DNA from: Aeromicrobium sp. 9AM
Lineage (GTDB): Bacteria > Actinomycetota > Actinomycetes > Propionibacteriales > Nocardioidaceae
DNA: 64,000 bases
Direction: 5' to 3'
NCBI RefSeq assembly: GCF_902506105.1
Contig: NZ_LR733304.1
Location: 372,001 to 436,000 of the forward strand
The notes under the pieces are model-generated. The model made no database searches, was not told where the DNA came from, and worked only from the letters and a program-made list of their open reading frames with translations. Numbering within the stretch: position 1 is the first letter of the stretch; the number at the start of each line of letters is the position of its first letter. Position numbers and translations under genes: made by a program. Below are positions 55,895 to 64,000 of this stretch, piece by piece.

Positions 55895-55964
55895 TATAAT
55901 CCTGATATTTATTGACAGAGATTACGGTGGCGACCATGATCGATGTGTGACGTGGATCGCATTG
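55895..55964 (+). promoter_or_regulatory. Twin promoter P2 of the hydantoinase operon
   Basis: TTGACA (55912-55917), 17-bp spacer, CATGAT (55935-55940), with ATAATCCTGATATTTATT upstream and GTGGATCGCATT downstream, matching P1 almost base for base. AAATAT/ATATTT arms flank the AATCCTG centre as a small dyad upstream of the -35 box, a possible operator. Confidence 0.8.
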
Positions 55965-56003
55965 GTGGTCACGGGCACTCAAACCGCAGCGAAAGGATCG
56001 AGC

Positions 56004-58085
56004 GTGGAGAACGTCTCGCAGGATCGCCCATGGGTTGTCGGAATCGATGTCGGTGGGACATTCACTGACATCGTCGCGCTCGACCTCGTCGCAGGTGAGG
56101 TGCGTGACGGGAAGGTGCTCACGACCCCCGAGCAGGAAATTGGGGTGCTCGAGGCGATACGACAAATCGGTATCGCACCTGGGCAGATCGGTGAGCTCGT
56201 ACACGGCCATACGGTCGGCATCAACGCTGTGCTGAGCCGCGTTGGTGCCAAGACGGCGCTACTCGCCACCGACGGCCACCGCGACCTGCTCGACATCGGG
56301 CGGATGAACCGTGAGTTCGGTCCGCAGTTCTACGACCCCACATGGGTGCGCCCCCACCAGGCGCGGCCCATTGTGCCGAGACATCTGCGAATCGGTGTGC
56401 CCGAACGAATGTCGTCTGACGGCGACGTCGTACGTGCCCTCGACTCGCGTGCTGTCCGCGAGGCGGCGGAGCAGCTCAAGGTCGACGGCGTCGAGAGCGT
56501 CGGAATTTGCTTCGTCAACGCCTATAACAACCCCGTCCACGAGCAGCGCGCTGCCGAGATCGTCCGGGAGGTGCTTCCGGAGGCCTATGTGCAGACTTCG
56601 TCGCTGTATTCGGTGACGAAGGAACACGAACGCACCACGACCGTGGCTCTCGATGCGTACGTCGGCCCTGCTGTCACGCACTATCTGCAGCGACTCCGCG
56701 GTGTGTTGGCTGACGCTGGCTTTGACGGTCTGTTGTGGATCATGACCATGAACGGTGGTGTTGCAACCGTCGAACATGCTGCCAAGGCGCCAGTGTTCCA
56801 ACTCGTCTCCGGACCGGTCGGTGGCGTCGCGGGCGCGGTCCGCCTCGCCCAATCCGGCGGCCCGGCAAACTTGCTGACGATGGACGTTGGCGGAACCAGC
56901 ACCGATGTCGCAAGCGTCGTGTCGGCCGCTACCCCCCTAACCGACCTCTGGACTCTGGAGCAGGGGCTGACCATGACGATGCCGCTGGTCGACGTCGGAA
57001 GCGTCGGATCTGGCGCAGGCAGCATCATCTCCATGGACTCCTTGGGTGCATTGCGCGTCGGCCCCGCGTCAGCCGGCTCGACGCCGGGCCCCGCGTGCTA
57101 CGGCCGCGGCGGTTCGGAGCCGACGTTGACCGATGCCTGCGTGGCGCTCGGCATCTTGCAGCCCGACCTGTTTGCGGGCGGATCGATGACACTCGACACA
57201 GCCCTGGCGCACAAGGCACTCTCGACGGCTGGCGATGGCCTCGGCCTCGACGCCATCGGGTTGGCCTCGGCCGCCTACGCGGTCGCCTGCGAGGACATGG
57301 CAGCCAAGATCCGGTCGGTTTCGGTCTACCGGGGGATGGACCTGCGCGACTTTGCCCTGCTGCCGTTCGGCGCGGCTGGCCCCATGCTGGCCAACCAAGT
57401 GGCCGAGATCCTGGGCGTCGACACCATTGTGGTGCCATACAGTCCTGGCCAGTTCTCGGCGCTCGGCCTGCTCGGCAGCGACCTACGAGTCACGACCGCA
57501 ACGGCACCCATGTCGGTCCTTACCGGGCCCGGCGCCACCAAGCTCGAGCAGTCTTTCGCGGCAATGGAGGACGGCATCCGGGGCGACCTCGTGGCAGAAG
57601 GTCTCGACGTCAGCGCCTTGCAGTTCGAGCGGGCCTTCTTCGGCATGTACGTGGGACAGACATGGGACAACCGGCTGCGGTTGGATGAGGGTCCGCTCAC
57701 CGCCGACACGATCGCCGACATGGTTGAAAGGTTTCACACCTTCTACCAGCAGACCTACGGATTCTCGGCACGCGAGCTGCCGGTCATGTGCACGAGCCTC
57801 GAGGTCACGGGTGTCATCAAACGCTCCGCAGAGGTGACACGGCAGGTGTCGGACGACCACGGTACGTCGTTCGTTCGGACCGCCACCGTCATCCCGACGG
57901 GTCATGGGCCGCTCGAGGCCGAAGTTCACCAGCGCGAGCGGCTCACGTCCGACGCCAAGATCGAGGGCCCGGCGCTTGTCGTCGAGCGATTCGCCACCAC
58001 GTTCATCCAGCCGGGTTGGTCCGGCGGGCTACGAGATGACGGTTGTCTCGTCGTCAGTCGCAACGAAGAGAGGGGTTCGCGATGA
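56004..58085 (+). CDS. hyuA: Hydantoinase/oxoprolinase A-type subunit (ATP-dependent)
   Basis: 693 residues from GTG 56004 (AAAGGA 6 bases upstream). An actin-like ATPase of the HyuA/ApcA/acetone-carboxylase beta class: VGIDVGGTFTDIVALD at the N-terminus binds phosphate, LTMDVGGTSTDVASV is the second hydantoinase-A motif, and GPACYGRGGSEPTLTDACVALG is conserved. The enzyme phosphorylates a carbonyl or amide to drive ring opening or carboxylation. Forms a complex with the 58082 product, to which it is coupled (ATGA). Substrate unknown: hydantoin, oxoproline, acetone- or acetophenone-like ketones are known for the family. Confidence 0.9.
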   Translation: MENVSQDRPWVVGIDVGGTFTDIVALDLVAGEVRDGKVLTTPEQEIGVLEAIRQIGIAPGQIGELVHGHTVGINAVLSRVGAKTALLATDGHRDLLDIGRMNREFGPQFYDPTWVRPHQARPIVPRHLRIGVPERMSSDGDVVRALDSRAVREAAEQLKVDGVESVGICFVNAYNNPVHEQRAAEIVREVLPEAYVQTSSLYSVTKEHERTTTVALDAYVGPAVTHYLQRLRGVLADAGFDGLLWIMTMNGGVATVEHAAKAPVFQLVSGPVGGVAGAVRLAQSGGPANLLTMDVGGTSTDVASVVSAATPLTDLWTLEQGLTMTMPLVDVGSVGSGAGSIISMDSLGALRVGPASAGSTPGPACYGRGGSEPTLTDACVALGILQPDLFAGGSMTLDTALAHKALSTAGDGLGLDAIGLASAAYAVACEDMAAKIRSVSVYRGMDLRDFALLPFGAAGPMLANQVAEILGVDTIVVPYSPGQFSALGLLGSDLRVTTATAPMSVLTGPGATKLEQSFAAMEDGIRGDLVAEGLDVSALQFERAFFGMYVGQTWDNRLRLDEGPLTADTIADMVERFHTFYQQTYGFSARELPVMCTSLEVTGVIKRSAEVTRQVSDDHGTSFVRTATVIPTGHGPLEAEVHQRERLTSDAKIEGPALVVERFATTFIQPGWSGGLRDDGCLVVSRNEERGSR

Positions 58086-60007
58086 CCATCGCACCCGAGA
58101 CAACGTCGTCAGCAGCACCCGCCGGCCTGTACGACACGATCCGGTACGGATTGATCGAGATCGCACGCGAGATGAATCTCTCCTTGATGCGGAGCGCTTT
58201 CTCGCCCGTGGTGCGCGACATCCTCGACTGCACCACCGCCGTGCACTTGAAGACTGAGCACGGCTGGGAGATGGTCGCCTGCTTCGAGGGCTGCATGCAG
58301 CACGCGTTCACGTCGCAGCACATAGCCAACTTCACGATGGACGAGTGGGACCTCGACCGCACCGAGCCCGGCGACGTCATCTTCGTCAATGACCCGTGGC
58401 GCGGCGCGATCCATCAGTCGGACGTCAATCTGCTTCGACCAATCCACATCGACGGCGAGGTCCGCGCGGTCCTGCACTCCACGTCGCACGTTGTCGATCT
58501 TGGTGGGCCGATCCCCGGCGGGTTCTCCAACGGTGTCGAGACCGCGTTCGAGGAGCAGCTCAAGTTTCCGCCGACTCTCCTCTACGCCGACGATGTGCCG
58601 GTGCGTCCGGCGTTCAACTACTTGCTCGAGAACACGCGTGTCCCGTCGATGCTGCTTGGTGACATTCGCGCCCTCTACGGATGTCTCGTCGTCGGCGAGG
58701 GGCGCTTGCGCGACCTCCTTGCCCGCTACGGAACCGACACTGTCTTCTCCGCGGCGCAGCATGCCATCGATGTCACCGAGGCGAGCATGCGTGCGGGTAT
58801 CCGGCAAATCCCGGACGGCGACTACCGCATTGAGGATTTTCTCGATGATGACGGCGTCGATTCCGAGCCACTGCCAATGGTCGTCACCGTCAAGGTGCGC
58901 GGCGATTCGATGGAGATCGATTTCTCAGGCACCGGACGTCAGCCCCGCGGTAACGTCGGGACGGCGTGGGTCGAGGCCACCAGGTGCATCGAGGCGGTCA
59001 AGATGCTCGTCGACCCCGAGCCGCCGGTCAACAGCGGTACCTTGCGGCCGATCGAGACGATCCTGCCGCCAGGTAGCGCAGTCTGCGTGCTACCGCCATC
59101 GAGCTGCTCCAACCACATGGACGTGGGGTCCCGATCGATCAACATGGTCGTCAAGGCAATCTCTGGAGCGCTGGTCTCCAAATCCATCGCGGCTGACTCA
59201 GGAACCTGCGCGACGATCGTCATGGGCGGCATCGACATGCGGCCAGGTCGCGAAGGCAACCAGTGGGGGTCTTTTGCCGGACCTGGCGGAGGCTGGGGTG
59301 GTACCTGGAAGGGTGACGGCCTCACCTATTGCATCGCCCCGATCGGAAACTGCCGCACCTCGGTGCACGAGCATGCCGAAGCCGAGTCGCCGACCGTGGT
59401 CGGTCAGATGGAAGTCATGCCGGACTCAGCCGGGGCGGGCAAGCACCGCGGCGGATTCGGCGGCATCTACACGATGGTCGCGATGTCCGACACCTTGGTC
59501 ACCATTACCTCAGACCGGGTCCGCCACGGCGCAGATGGTGTCGTAGGCGGTGGCCGCGGAATGTCGTCATATGCCTGGTACATCCCGCAGTTCGACTGGT
59601 CCAAGCACATGAACCCTCGTATGCTGCACGGCCTTGAACCTCTATATGGAGCGTTCGACGAAAATGGTGTGCCCAGCGCTGACCGCGGATCGGTCGAGGG
59701 CGGCGCTACGAACTCCACCGGCAAGCTCGCTGGCGTCGTCGTCAAGGCAGGTGACGCTCTGCGAGTTGTCATCGGCGGCGGCGGCGGGTGGGGTGATCCT
59801 CTTGAGCGCGATCTGGAGGCCATAGCCAACGATGTCCGCGATGGCCTGTACTCGGCCGGCTACGCGGCCGAGGCGTTCGGAGTGGTCTTCGAGGACGGCG
59901 AGGTTCGGGATGTCGAGTCTCGCGAACGTCGCCGGCATCTGGCCGCCGAGCGTGAAGCTGGCAGATGGACGGTCCCCTCTGCCTCGCCCACCGACTGGAT
60001 CCTGTGA
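58082..60007 (+). CDS. hyuB: Hydantoinase B-type subunit
   Basis: 641 residues, somewhat longer than the usual 550-600. Hydantoinase_B domain throughout: EIAREMNLSLMRSAFSPVVRD, GDVIFVNDPWRGAIHQSDV, HSTSHVVDLGG, then MEIDFSGTGRQPRGNVGTAW, CSNHMDVGSRSIN and GGGGGWGDPLERD near the C-terminus. The histidines and acidic residues of the central part would bind a divalent metal. It is the catalytic partner of HyuA in ATP-dependent hydrolysis or carboxylation. A small zinc-ribbon gene follows 57 bases later with GAAAGGAG upstream. Confidence 0.9.
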   Translation: MTIAPETTSSAAPAGLYDTIRYGLIEIAREMNLSLMRSAFSPVVRDILDCTTAVHLKTEHGWEMVACFEGCMQHAFTSQHIANFTMDEWDLDRTEPGDVIFVNDPWRGAIHQSDVNLLRPIHIDGEVRAVLHSTSHVVDLGGPIPGGFSNGVETAFEEQLKFPPTLLYADDVPVRPAFNYLLENTRVPSMLLGDIRALYGCLVVGEGRLRDLLARYGTDTVFSAAQHAIDVTEASMRAGIRQIPDGDYRIEDFLDDDGVDSEPLPMVVTVKVRGDSMEIDFSGTGRQPRGNVGTAWVEATRCIEAVKMLVDPEPPVNSGTLRPIETILPPGSAVCVLPPSSCSNHMDVGSRSINMVVKAISGALVSKSIAADSGTCATIVMGGIDMRPGREGNQWGSFAGPGGGWGGTWKGDGLTYCIAPIGNCRTSVHEHAEAESPTVVGQMEVMPDSAGAGKHRGGFGGIYTMVAMSDTLVTITSDRVRHGADGVVGGGRGMSSYAWYIPQFDWSKHMNPRMLHGLEPLYGAFDENGVPSADRGSVEGGATNSTGKLAGVVVKAGDALRVVIGGGGGWGDPLERDLEAIANDVRDGLYSAGYAAEAFGVVFEDGEVRDVESRERRRHLAAEREAGRWTVPSASPTDWIL

Positions 60008-60064
60008 TCCGATCGCGCCCGGGCACCGCGCCCGGACCCGATTCAACCTACGAAAGGAGCCCTC

Positions 60065-60325
60065 ATGGGTGTTGATCGCTTGCTCTTCGGGCCGCCGCAA
60101 AAAGCCACAGTCAGCGTCGAGCGGGTCAGGACGGGCCAGACGTGTCCCGCCTGCGGCTCGAGTGATGTGGCCCGCTACCCGGTGGCCAACTTCCTCGGCC
60201 CACGCATGGTCGTCAAGTGCCAGGATTGCTTCGAAAACCTCGAAACGACCGTACCGACGGCTGACGACCACTGGCCCCCGTGGGCATCAGCGACGTCCGA
60301 CTGGCCAGCCTCTCGCAACGGTTAG
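60065..60325 (+). CDS. Small zinc-ribbon protein, possible third subunit
   Basis: 86 residues with a zinc ribbon: C27-x2-C30 (CPACGSSD) and a second C-x2-C (KCQDC), about 30 residues apart. The rest is short (MGVDRLLFGPPQKATVSVERV; DDHWPPWASATSDW). I recognise no named family. It directly follows hyuAB and has its own AAAGGAG site. Acetone and acetophenone carboxylases carry a small extra (gamma) subunit that binds zinc, so this may be the analogue here; inference from position and metal motif only. Confidence 0.7.
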   Translation: MGVDRLLFGPPQKATVSVERVRTGQTCPACGSSDVARYPVANFLGPRMVVKCQDCFENLETTVPTADDHWPPWASATSDWPASRNG

Positions 60326-60395
60326 CCGGCGTCCGCTCGCCGGCCGACCAGAGCGACATCGACCGCACAGCGAACAAGATCAGAACAGAGGCTCC

Positions 60396-61190
60396 ATGGG
60401 TTCACTAGACGGCAGGACAGTCATCATCTCGGGCGGAGCCCGAGGCATGGGAGCCGCAGAGGCTCGGCTCATCGCGGCCGCCGGCGGCAGCGTCGTTGTC
60501 GGTGACGTGTTGGTCGACGAGGCTCGGGCAGTCGCGCGTGAGATCGAGCAGGAAGGCGGCCGAGCGGTCGCGGTCGAACTCGATGTCACGAACGACGACG
60601 ACTGGAAGCGCGCGACGGCGATCGCCACTGAGCTGGGCGGCGCCGATGCGTTGGTCAACAACGCCGGCATCAGTGAGCGCGTCGGCATCCTCGACACCGA
60701 CCGGGAGGGCTGGGATCGAGTCCTGGCCGTCAACCTGACCGGGTGCATGCTCGGCATCCGCGCCGTCGCGATCGGTATGCGTGAGCGGGGCAATGGGTCG
60801 ATCGTCAATGTCTCGTCCATCGCAGGGCTGACCGCCTACTCATCTGCTGCCTACTCAGCCAGCAAGTGGGGGCTGCGCGGTCTGTCGAAGGTCGCGGCGC
60901 TCGAGCTAGGACCATTCGGCATCCGTACCAACTCGATCCATCCCGGCATCATCGAGACGCCGCTCATCAGCGACGTGACCCCGCTGGTGCGCTCGTCGTT
61001 CGCTGCCGTCACGCCTCTCAAGCGTGTGGGACAGTCCAACGAGGTCGCCGAGCTGGTGACCTTTTTGTGCTCTGACGCGTCCTCGTACATCAACGGCGCT
61101 GAGATCGCGGTGGACGGCGGGTTTTCGGCTGGTGGGGCGTTCCAGGGCGTCATCAACGAAATCACGTGGCAGTCCTCATCGTCGTCGTAG
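60396..61190 (+). CDS. Short-chain dehydrogenase/reductase (NAD-type, steroid/alcohol class)
   Basis: 264 residues, classical SDR: SGGARGMGAAEARLI binding loop, LDVTNDDDW, NNAGIS, catalytic Ser in NVSSIAGL, YSASKWG with the Y-x3-K pair, and IHPGIIETPL. It resembles 3alpha/20beta-hydroxysteroid and secondary-alcohol dehydrogenases. It follows the hyuAB-zinc ribbon genes and would oxidise the alcohol that yields the ketone substrate, or reduce a ketone product. No own promoter visible, so it is probably in the same transcript. Confidence 0.88.
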   Translation: MGSLDGRTVIISGGARGMGAAEARLIAAAGGSVVVGDVLVDEARAVAREIEQEGGRAVAVELDVTNDDDWKRATAIATELGGADALVNNAGISERVGILDTDREGWDRVLAVNLTGCMLGIRAVAIGMRERGNGSIVNVSSIAGLTAYSSAAYSASKWGLRGLSKVAALELGPFGIRTNSIHPGIIETPLISDVTPLVRSSFAAVTPLKRVGQSNEVAELVTFLCSDASSYINGAEIAVDGGFSAGGAFQGVINEITWQSSSSS

Positions 61191-61218
61191 TGACGTGGCT
61201 CGACACCGTCCGACGGGG

Positions 61219-61246
61219 TTGCAGAATCTCGGCTATCTAGTATCAT
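61219..61246 (+). promoter_or_regulatory. Promoter of the acyl-CoA dehydrogenase pair
   Basis: TTGCAG (61219-61224), 16-bp spacer, TATCAT (61241-61246), ending 7 bases before the ATG at 61254. It differs from P1 and P2, so this operon may respond to another signal. Confidence 0.5.
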
Positions 61247-61253
61247 AGTTTGC

Positions 61254-62471
61254 ATGAATACAGTGGCCGGTCCATCGACGGACGTCGGAGATTTCCGCGC
61301 GCGCGTCAGGGCGTTCCTGGACAGTGAGCTGCCAGACGACTGGGCCGGGGTAGGCAAACTCGACCATGCTGAGGCAAGGGAGTTTGCTCAACGTTGGCGG
61401 GCATCGCTCGCCGAGCATGGGTTCTTGGCGGCCTCGTGGCCCGTGGAATACGGCGGCGCTGGTCTCACTGACGCCGAACGGGTCCTGCTTGCCGAGGAGT
61501 TCGCTCGCGTGGGCGTACCCACTGGGATCATGAACGACATCTTCAGCATCGTCATGATTGGCAACACCCTGCTCCACTGGGGCACGGAGGAGCAGAAGAA
61601 GCACTTCCTGCCGCGCATCTTGTCTGGTCAGGATGTCTGGTGCCAGGGCTACTCCGAGCCAGACTCTGGCTCCGACCTCGCCTCGCTGTCCACCCGCGCG
61701 GTGCTTGACGGTGACGAATGGGTCATCAACGGCCAGAAGATCTGGACCTCCGGTGGCCACCTCGCCGACTGGATCTTCGTGCTCGTCCGCACCAACTCCG
61801 AGGCTCCTGCGCATCGCGGCATCACGATGCTGCTGGTACCGATCGAGCAGGACGGTGTCGACGTTCGACCGATCAAGAACATCGCGGGGGAGAGCGAGTT
61901 CAATGAGGTCTACTTCACCGACGCGCGGTGCCCCAAGGAGAACGTGGTCGGGGAGGTCGACAAGGGCTGGCCGGTAGCCATGACCTTGCTCGGCTTCGAG
62001 CGGGGGGAGTCTGCGGCCACGCTGCCGATCATGTTCCGTGCGGAACTCGATCGGCTCTTGGATCTGGCTCGCGAGAACGGTGCGGCCGCGGAGCCCGTCA
62101 TGCGTGACGCGCTGGCTGACATCTACATCGACAACGAGGTCATGCGGTTCCTGGGTCGCGACTCGCTGGCTCGCTTCTTGGCCGGTCACGCGCCCGGACC
62201 GGACGCCGCGATCAGCAAGCTCTTCTGGAGCGAGTACCACGAGAAGGCCACCGAGTTGGCGCTCGACGTGCTCGAGCGCGAGAGTCTGGTGGCCGAGGGG
62301 CGTCGACCGACCAACACCACGCTGTTCCAGACCGACGACGTCGGCGCGCCCAACACCAGCGCCTCGTGGATCACCACGGCCCTGAACTCGCGCTCTGGAA
62401 CCATCTACGCCGGCACCTCCGAGATCCAGAAGACGATCATCGGTGAGAAGCTGCTCGGCCTCCCCAAGTGA
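61254..62471 (+). CDS. Acyl-CoA dehydrogenase, FadE type, subunit 1
   Basis: 405 residues, full length. N-terminal helical domain (WRASLAEHGFLAASWPVEYGGAGL), the middle FAD-binding beta domain (YSEPDSGSDLASLSTRA, GQKIWTSGGHLADWI), and a C-terminal bundle ending SGTIYAGTSEIQKTIIGEKLLGLPK. The C-terminal motif belongs to the subunit of actinobacterial heteromeric dehydrogenases such as those acting on steroid side chains. The next gene begins TGATG across its stop. Together they probably form an alpha-beta complex. Confidence 0.9.
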   Translation: MNTVAGPSTDVGDFRARVRAFLDSELPDDWAGVGKLDHAEAREFAQRWRASLAEHGFLAASWPVEYGGAGLTDAERVLLAEEFARVGVPTGIMNDIFSIVMIGNTLLHWGTEEQKKHFLPRILSGQDVWCQGYSEPDSGSDLASLSTRAVLDGDEWVINGQKIWTSGGHLADWIFVLVRTNSEAPAHRGITMLLVPIEQDGVDVRPIKNIAGESEFNEVYFTDARCPKENVVGEVDKGWPVAMTLLGFERGESAATLPIMFRAELDRLLDLARENGAAAEPVMRDALADIYIDNEVMRFLGRDSLARFLAGHAPGPDAAISKLFWSEYHEKATELALDVLERESLVAEGRRPTNTTLFQTDDVGAPNTSASWITTALNSRSGTIYAGTSEIQKTIIGEKLLGLPK

Positions 62472-63604
62472 TGACGACCGCACAGAAGGCAGCCCCCATG
62501 GATCCCTTGCTCGACGACGACCAGCTCTCGTACCAGCGCAGTCTGCGGGCCTTCCTCGACGTGACCTGGGGCGACGCCCAGGTCCGAGCCGACCTGGATG
62601 CTCCCTCGCCCGACCGCGACACCTGGCGCCGTCTCGCGGCCGACCTCGGTGTGGCCGGCTTGAGCATCCCCGAGCAGTACGGCGGCTCGGGTGGGGCGCC
62701 GGCCGAGGCACTGCTCGTGGCAGAAGAGCTCGGGCGGGCGATTTACGGCGGCCCGTATCTGAGCACCGTGGTGCTTGTCGCCAATGCGATCGTGCTGAGC
62801 GGCGACGAGGCGATGGCTGCGGAGCTGCTGCCGGGCATCGCCAGCGGGGACAAGACCGCCGCTTTGGCGACCATCGACGTCGGCCGTGACCGCTACGCCG
62901 CTCTCGTCCCGGAGGCGACGTCCACGGGGGACGGTTGGGTCGTGAGCGGCGAGGCGCGCCGAGTCATCGACGGCGCCGACGCCGACCACGTGATCGTCGA
63001 GGCCACCACGCCGGCGGGACGCTCGTTGTTCCTCCTCGCCGGCACGGGCGTCGAGCGCACAGCGTCTGAGACGCTCGACCCGACACGTCGCATGGCCACC
63101 CTCGTCCTGAACGAGGCACCGGCGCGACTGATCGGCCGGAACGGCCAGGCCGGGGAGATCCTCGCGGCGATCAAACCCCTCGTGGCACTGGCGCTCGCGG
63201 CCGAGGCGGTCGGCGGCGCGGATCGTGCGACCCGCGACACCGTCGAGTACGCCAAGGTGCGCCACCAGTTCGGCAAGCCGATCGGCTCGTTTCAAGCCGT
63301 CAAGCACCGCTGCGCCGACATGCAGGTGCGGCTCGCCGGCGCGCGCGCCGGTCTGCGCCACGCCGGCTCGGTGCTGGTCGACGGCAGCGAAGACATCGAC
63401 TTGCTTGCGTCGGTCGTCAAGGTCTACGCCACGAAGTCGTACTTCCGGACGGCCGCCGACATGATCCAGCTGCACGGCGGCATCGGCTTCACCTGGGAGC
63501 ATCCTGCGCACTTCCACTTCAAGCGCGCCAAGTCCCTCGAGATCTTGGGCGGGACGCACGTCGAGCTGCGTGCGGCGATCGCCGATGTCGTCCTCGCCGG
63601 CTGA
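62471..63604 (+). CDS. Acyl-CoA dehydrogenase, FadE type, subunit 2
   Basis: 377 residues from ATG 62471 overlapping the previous stop (TGATG). Sequence ends HGGIGFTWEHPAHFHFKRAKSLEILGG, the motif of the second subunit in heteromeric FadE pairs; the FAD-binding middle domain is present but diverged. In known pairs only one half carries the catalytic Glu. Substrates are typically CoA esters of cyclic, branched or side-chain compounds rather than straight chains. Confidence 0.88.
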   Translation: MTTAQKAAPMDPLLDDDQLSYQRSLRAFLDVTWGDAQVRADLDAPSPDRDTWRRLAADLGVAGLSIPEQYGGSGGAPAEALLVAEELGRAIYGGPYLSTVVLVANAIVLSGDEAMAAELLPGIASGDKTAALATIDVGRDRYAALVPEATSTGDGWVVSGEARRVIDGADADHVIVEATTPAGRSLFLLAGTGVERTASETLDPTRRMATLVLNEAPARLIGRNGQAGEILAAIKPLVALALAAEAVGGADRATRDTVEYAKVRHQFGKPIGSFQAVKHRCADMQVRLAGARAGLRHAGSVLVDGSEDIDLLASVVKVYATKSYFRTAADMIQLHGGIGFTWEHPAHFHFKRAKSLEILGGTHVELRAAIADVVLAG

Positions 63605-64000
63605 GACCGCTTCCGGGCCGGCATGGTTCGTCGACGCACTGGCTGACGCCGGCGCGACTCGCGACGTGCAGGTCAAAGGCGCCCGTGTCGAGTACCGCGT
63701 CTGGGGCCCCGAGAGCGCGCCGACGGTGGTGCTCGTCCACGGCGGTGCGGCGCATGGGGGATGGTGGGATCACGTCGCGCCGCTGCTGGCCTCGGACCGC
63801 CGAGTGGCTGCGATCGACCTGACGGGACACGGCTCGAGCGACTCGCGATCTCACTACGACTTCTTCACGTGGTCGGACGAGATCGTCGCTGTCGGCGACG
63901 CCGAGAGCGGAGGCGCCCGGTTCGACGTCATCGGTCACAGCATGGGCGGCGTCGCCGCCCTGACGACGGCTCTGCTGCGCGGCGAACGACTGGGCGGGAC
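63585..64000 (+). CDS. Alpha/beta hydrolase, truncated by the window end
   Basis: At least 138 residues from ATG 63585, overlapping the end of the preceding gene by 20 bases; no stop before 64000. Oxyanion region VVLVHGGAAHGGWWDHV, GHGSSDSR, and the nucleophile elbow GHSMGGVAAL are visible; the acid and histidine lie beyond the window. A likely CoA-thioesterase or hydrolase for the same catabolic pathway, in the operon with the acyl-CoA dehydrogenase pair. Confidence 0.85.
   Translation, partial: MSSSPAETASGPAWFVDALADAGATRDVQVKGARVEYRVWGPESAPTVVLVHGGAAHGGWWDHVAPLLASDRRVAAIDLTGHGSSDSRSHYDFFTWSDEIVAVGDAESGGARFDVIGHSMGGVAALTTALLRGERLGG

Noticed and set aside
55266-56210. 314-residue reverse-strand ORF
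   Set aside because: It runs antisense to the permease and hydantoinase genes and through promoter P2. The similarity of its short segment to the 51498 ORF is explained by the shared promoter DNA.

Overview
The window is a high-G+C actinobacterial chromosome segment. mshA (mycothiol), CarD, SenX3-RegX3-PhoU, an actinobacterial-style cysS-rlmB pair and many leaderless promoters all point to Actinobacteria. Gene style resembles Nocardioidaceae (Nocardioides/Aeromicrobium), which is inference, not proof. No phage, insertion sequence, integrase or CRISPR array is visible.

Layout. 0-9.8 kb: a MarR-controlled ABC drug exporter, an AlkB-type dioxygenase behind a LexA-like box, a Vsr/DUF559-like nuclease gene bracketed by a 31-bp-period repeat family, typA, and a marR-MFS efflux pair. 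9.8-27.7 kb: mostly housekeeping genes (mshA, ybjN, gpmA, regX3/senX3/phoU, carD, ispF, cysS, rlmB), mixed with two paralogous lipoproteins, a membrane molybdoenzyme, a C39-like protease and a secreted GH5 glycosidase. ispD is not next to ispF; a third repeat block lies there instead.

27.8-46.4 kb is an organosulfur scavenging island. A LysR regulator is followed by two long operons, each opened by a short ORF with cysteine codons at or near its end (28803-28853 and 41371-41445), which looks like cysteine-responsive attenuation. Operon 1 has a sulfurtransferase, an SsuD-like monooxygenase, a DszC/SfnB-like flavoprotein, a complete peptide-type ABC importer, a PanE-like reductase, a rhodanese, a GlcD-like oxidase and two flavin reductases. 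Operon 2 has a TauD-like dioxygenase, an SsuCBA importer and an NtaA/DszA-like monooxygenase. Together they would import sulfur compounds, cleave C-S bonds with reduced flavin or 2-oxoglutarate, and handle the released sulfur.

46.4-51.3 kb holds a surface protein with a sunset domain, a sugar-lactone oxidase/PLP aldolase pair and a lipoprotein. tRNA-Thr(TGT) at 51291 marks the start of a catabolic region that reads lower in G+C. This contains a CUT2-type ABC importer (51.9-55.7 kb) and a hydantoinase/carboxylase-type operon (56.0-60.3 kb), followed by a dehydrogenase, a pair of acyl-CoA dehydrogenases and a truncated alpha/beta hydrolase. The importer and the hydantoinase operon share an almost identical promoter of about 70 bp, so they probably form one regulon for uptake and breakdown of one compound, perhaps a cyclic ketone, lactam or hydantoin. 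This regulon and the repeat-bracketed nuclease are the most novel-looking parts.
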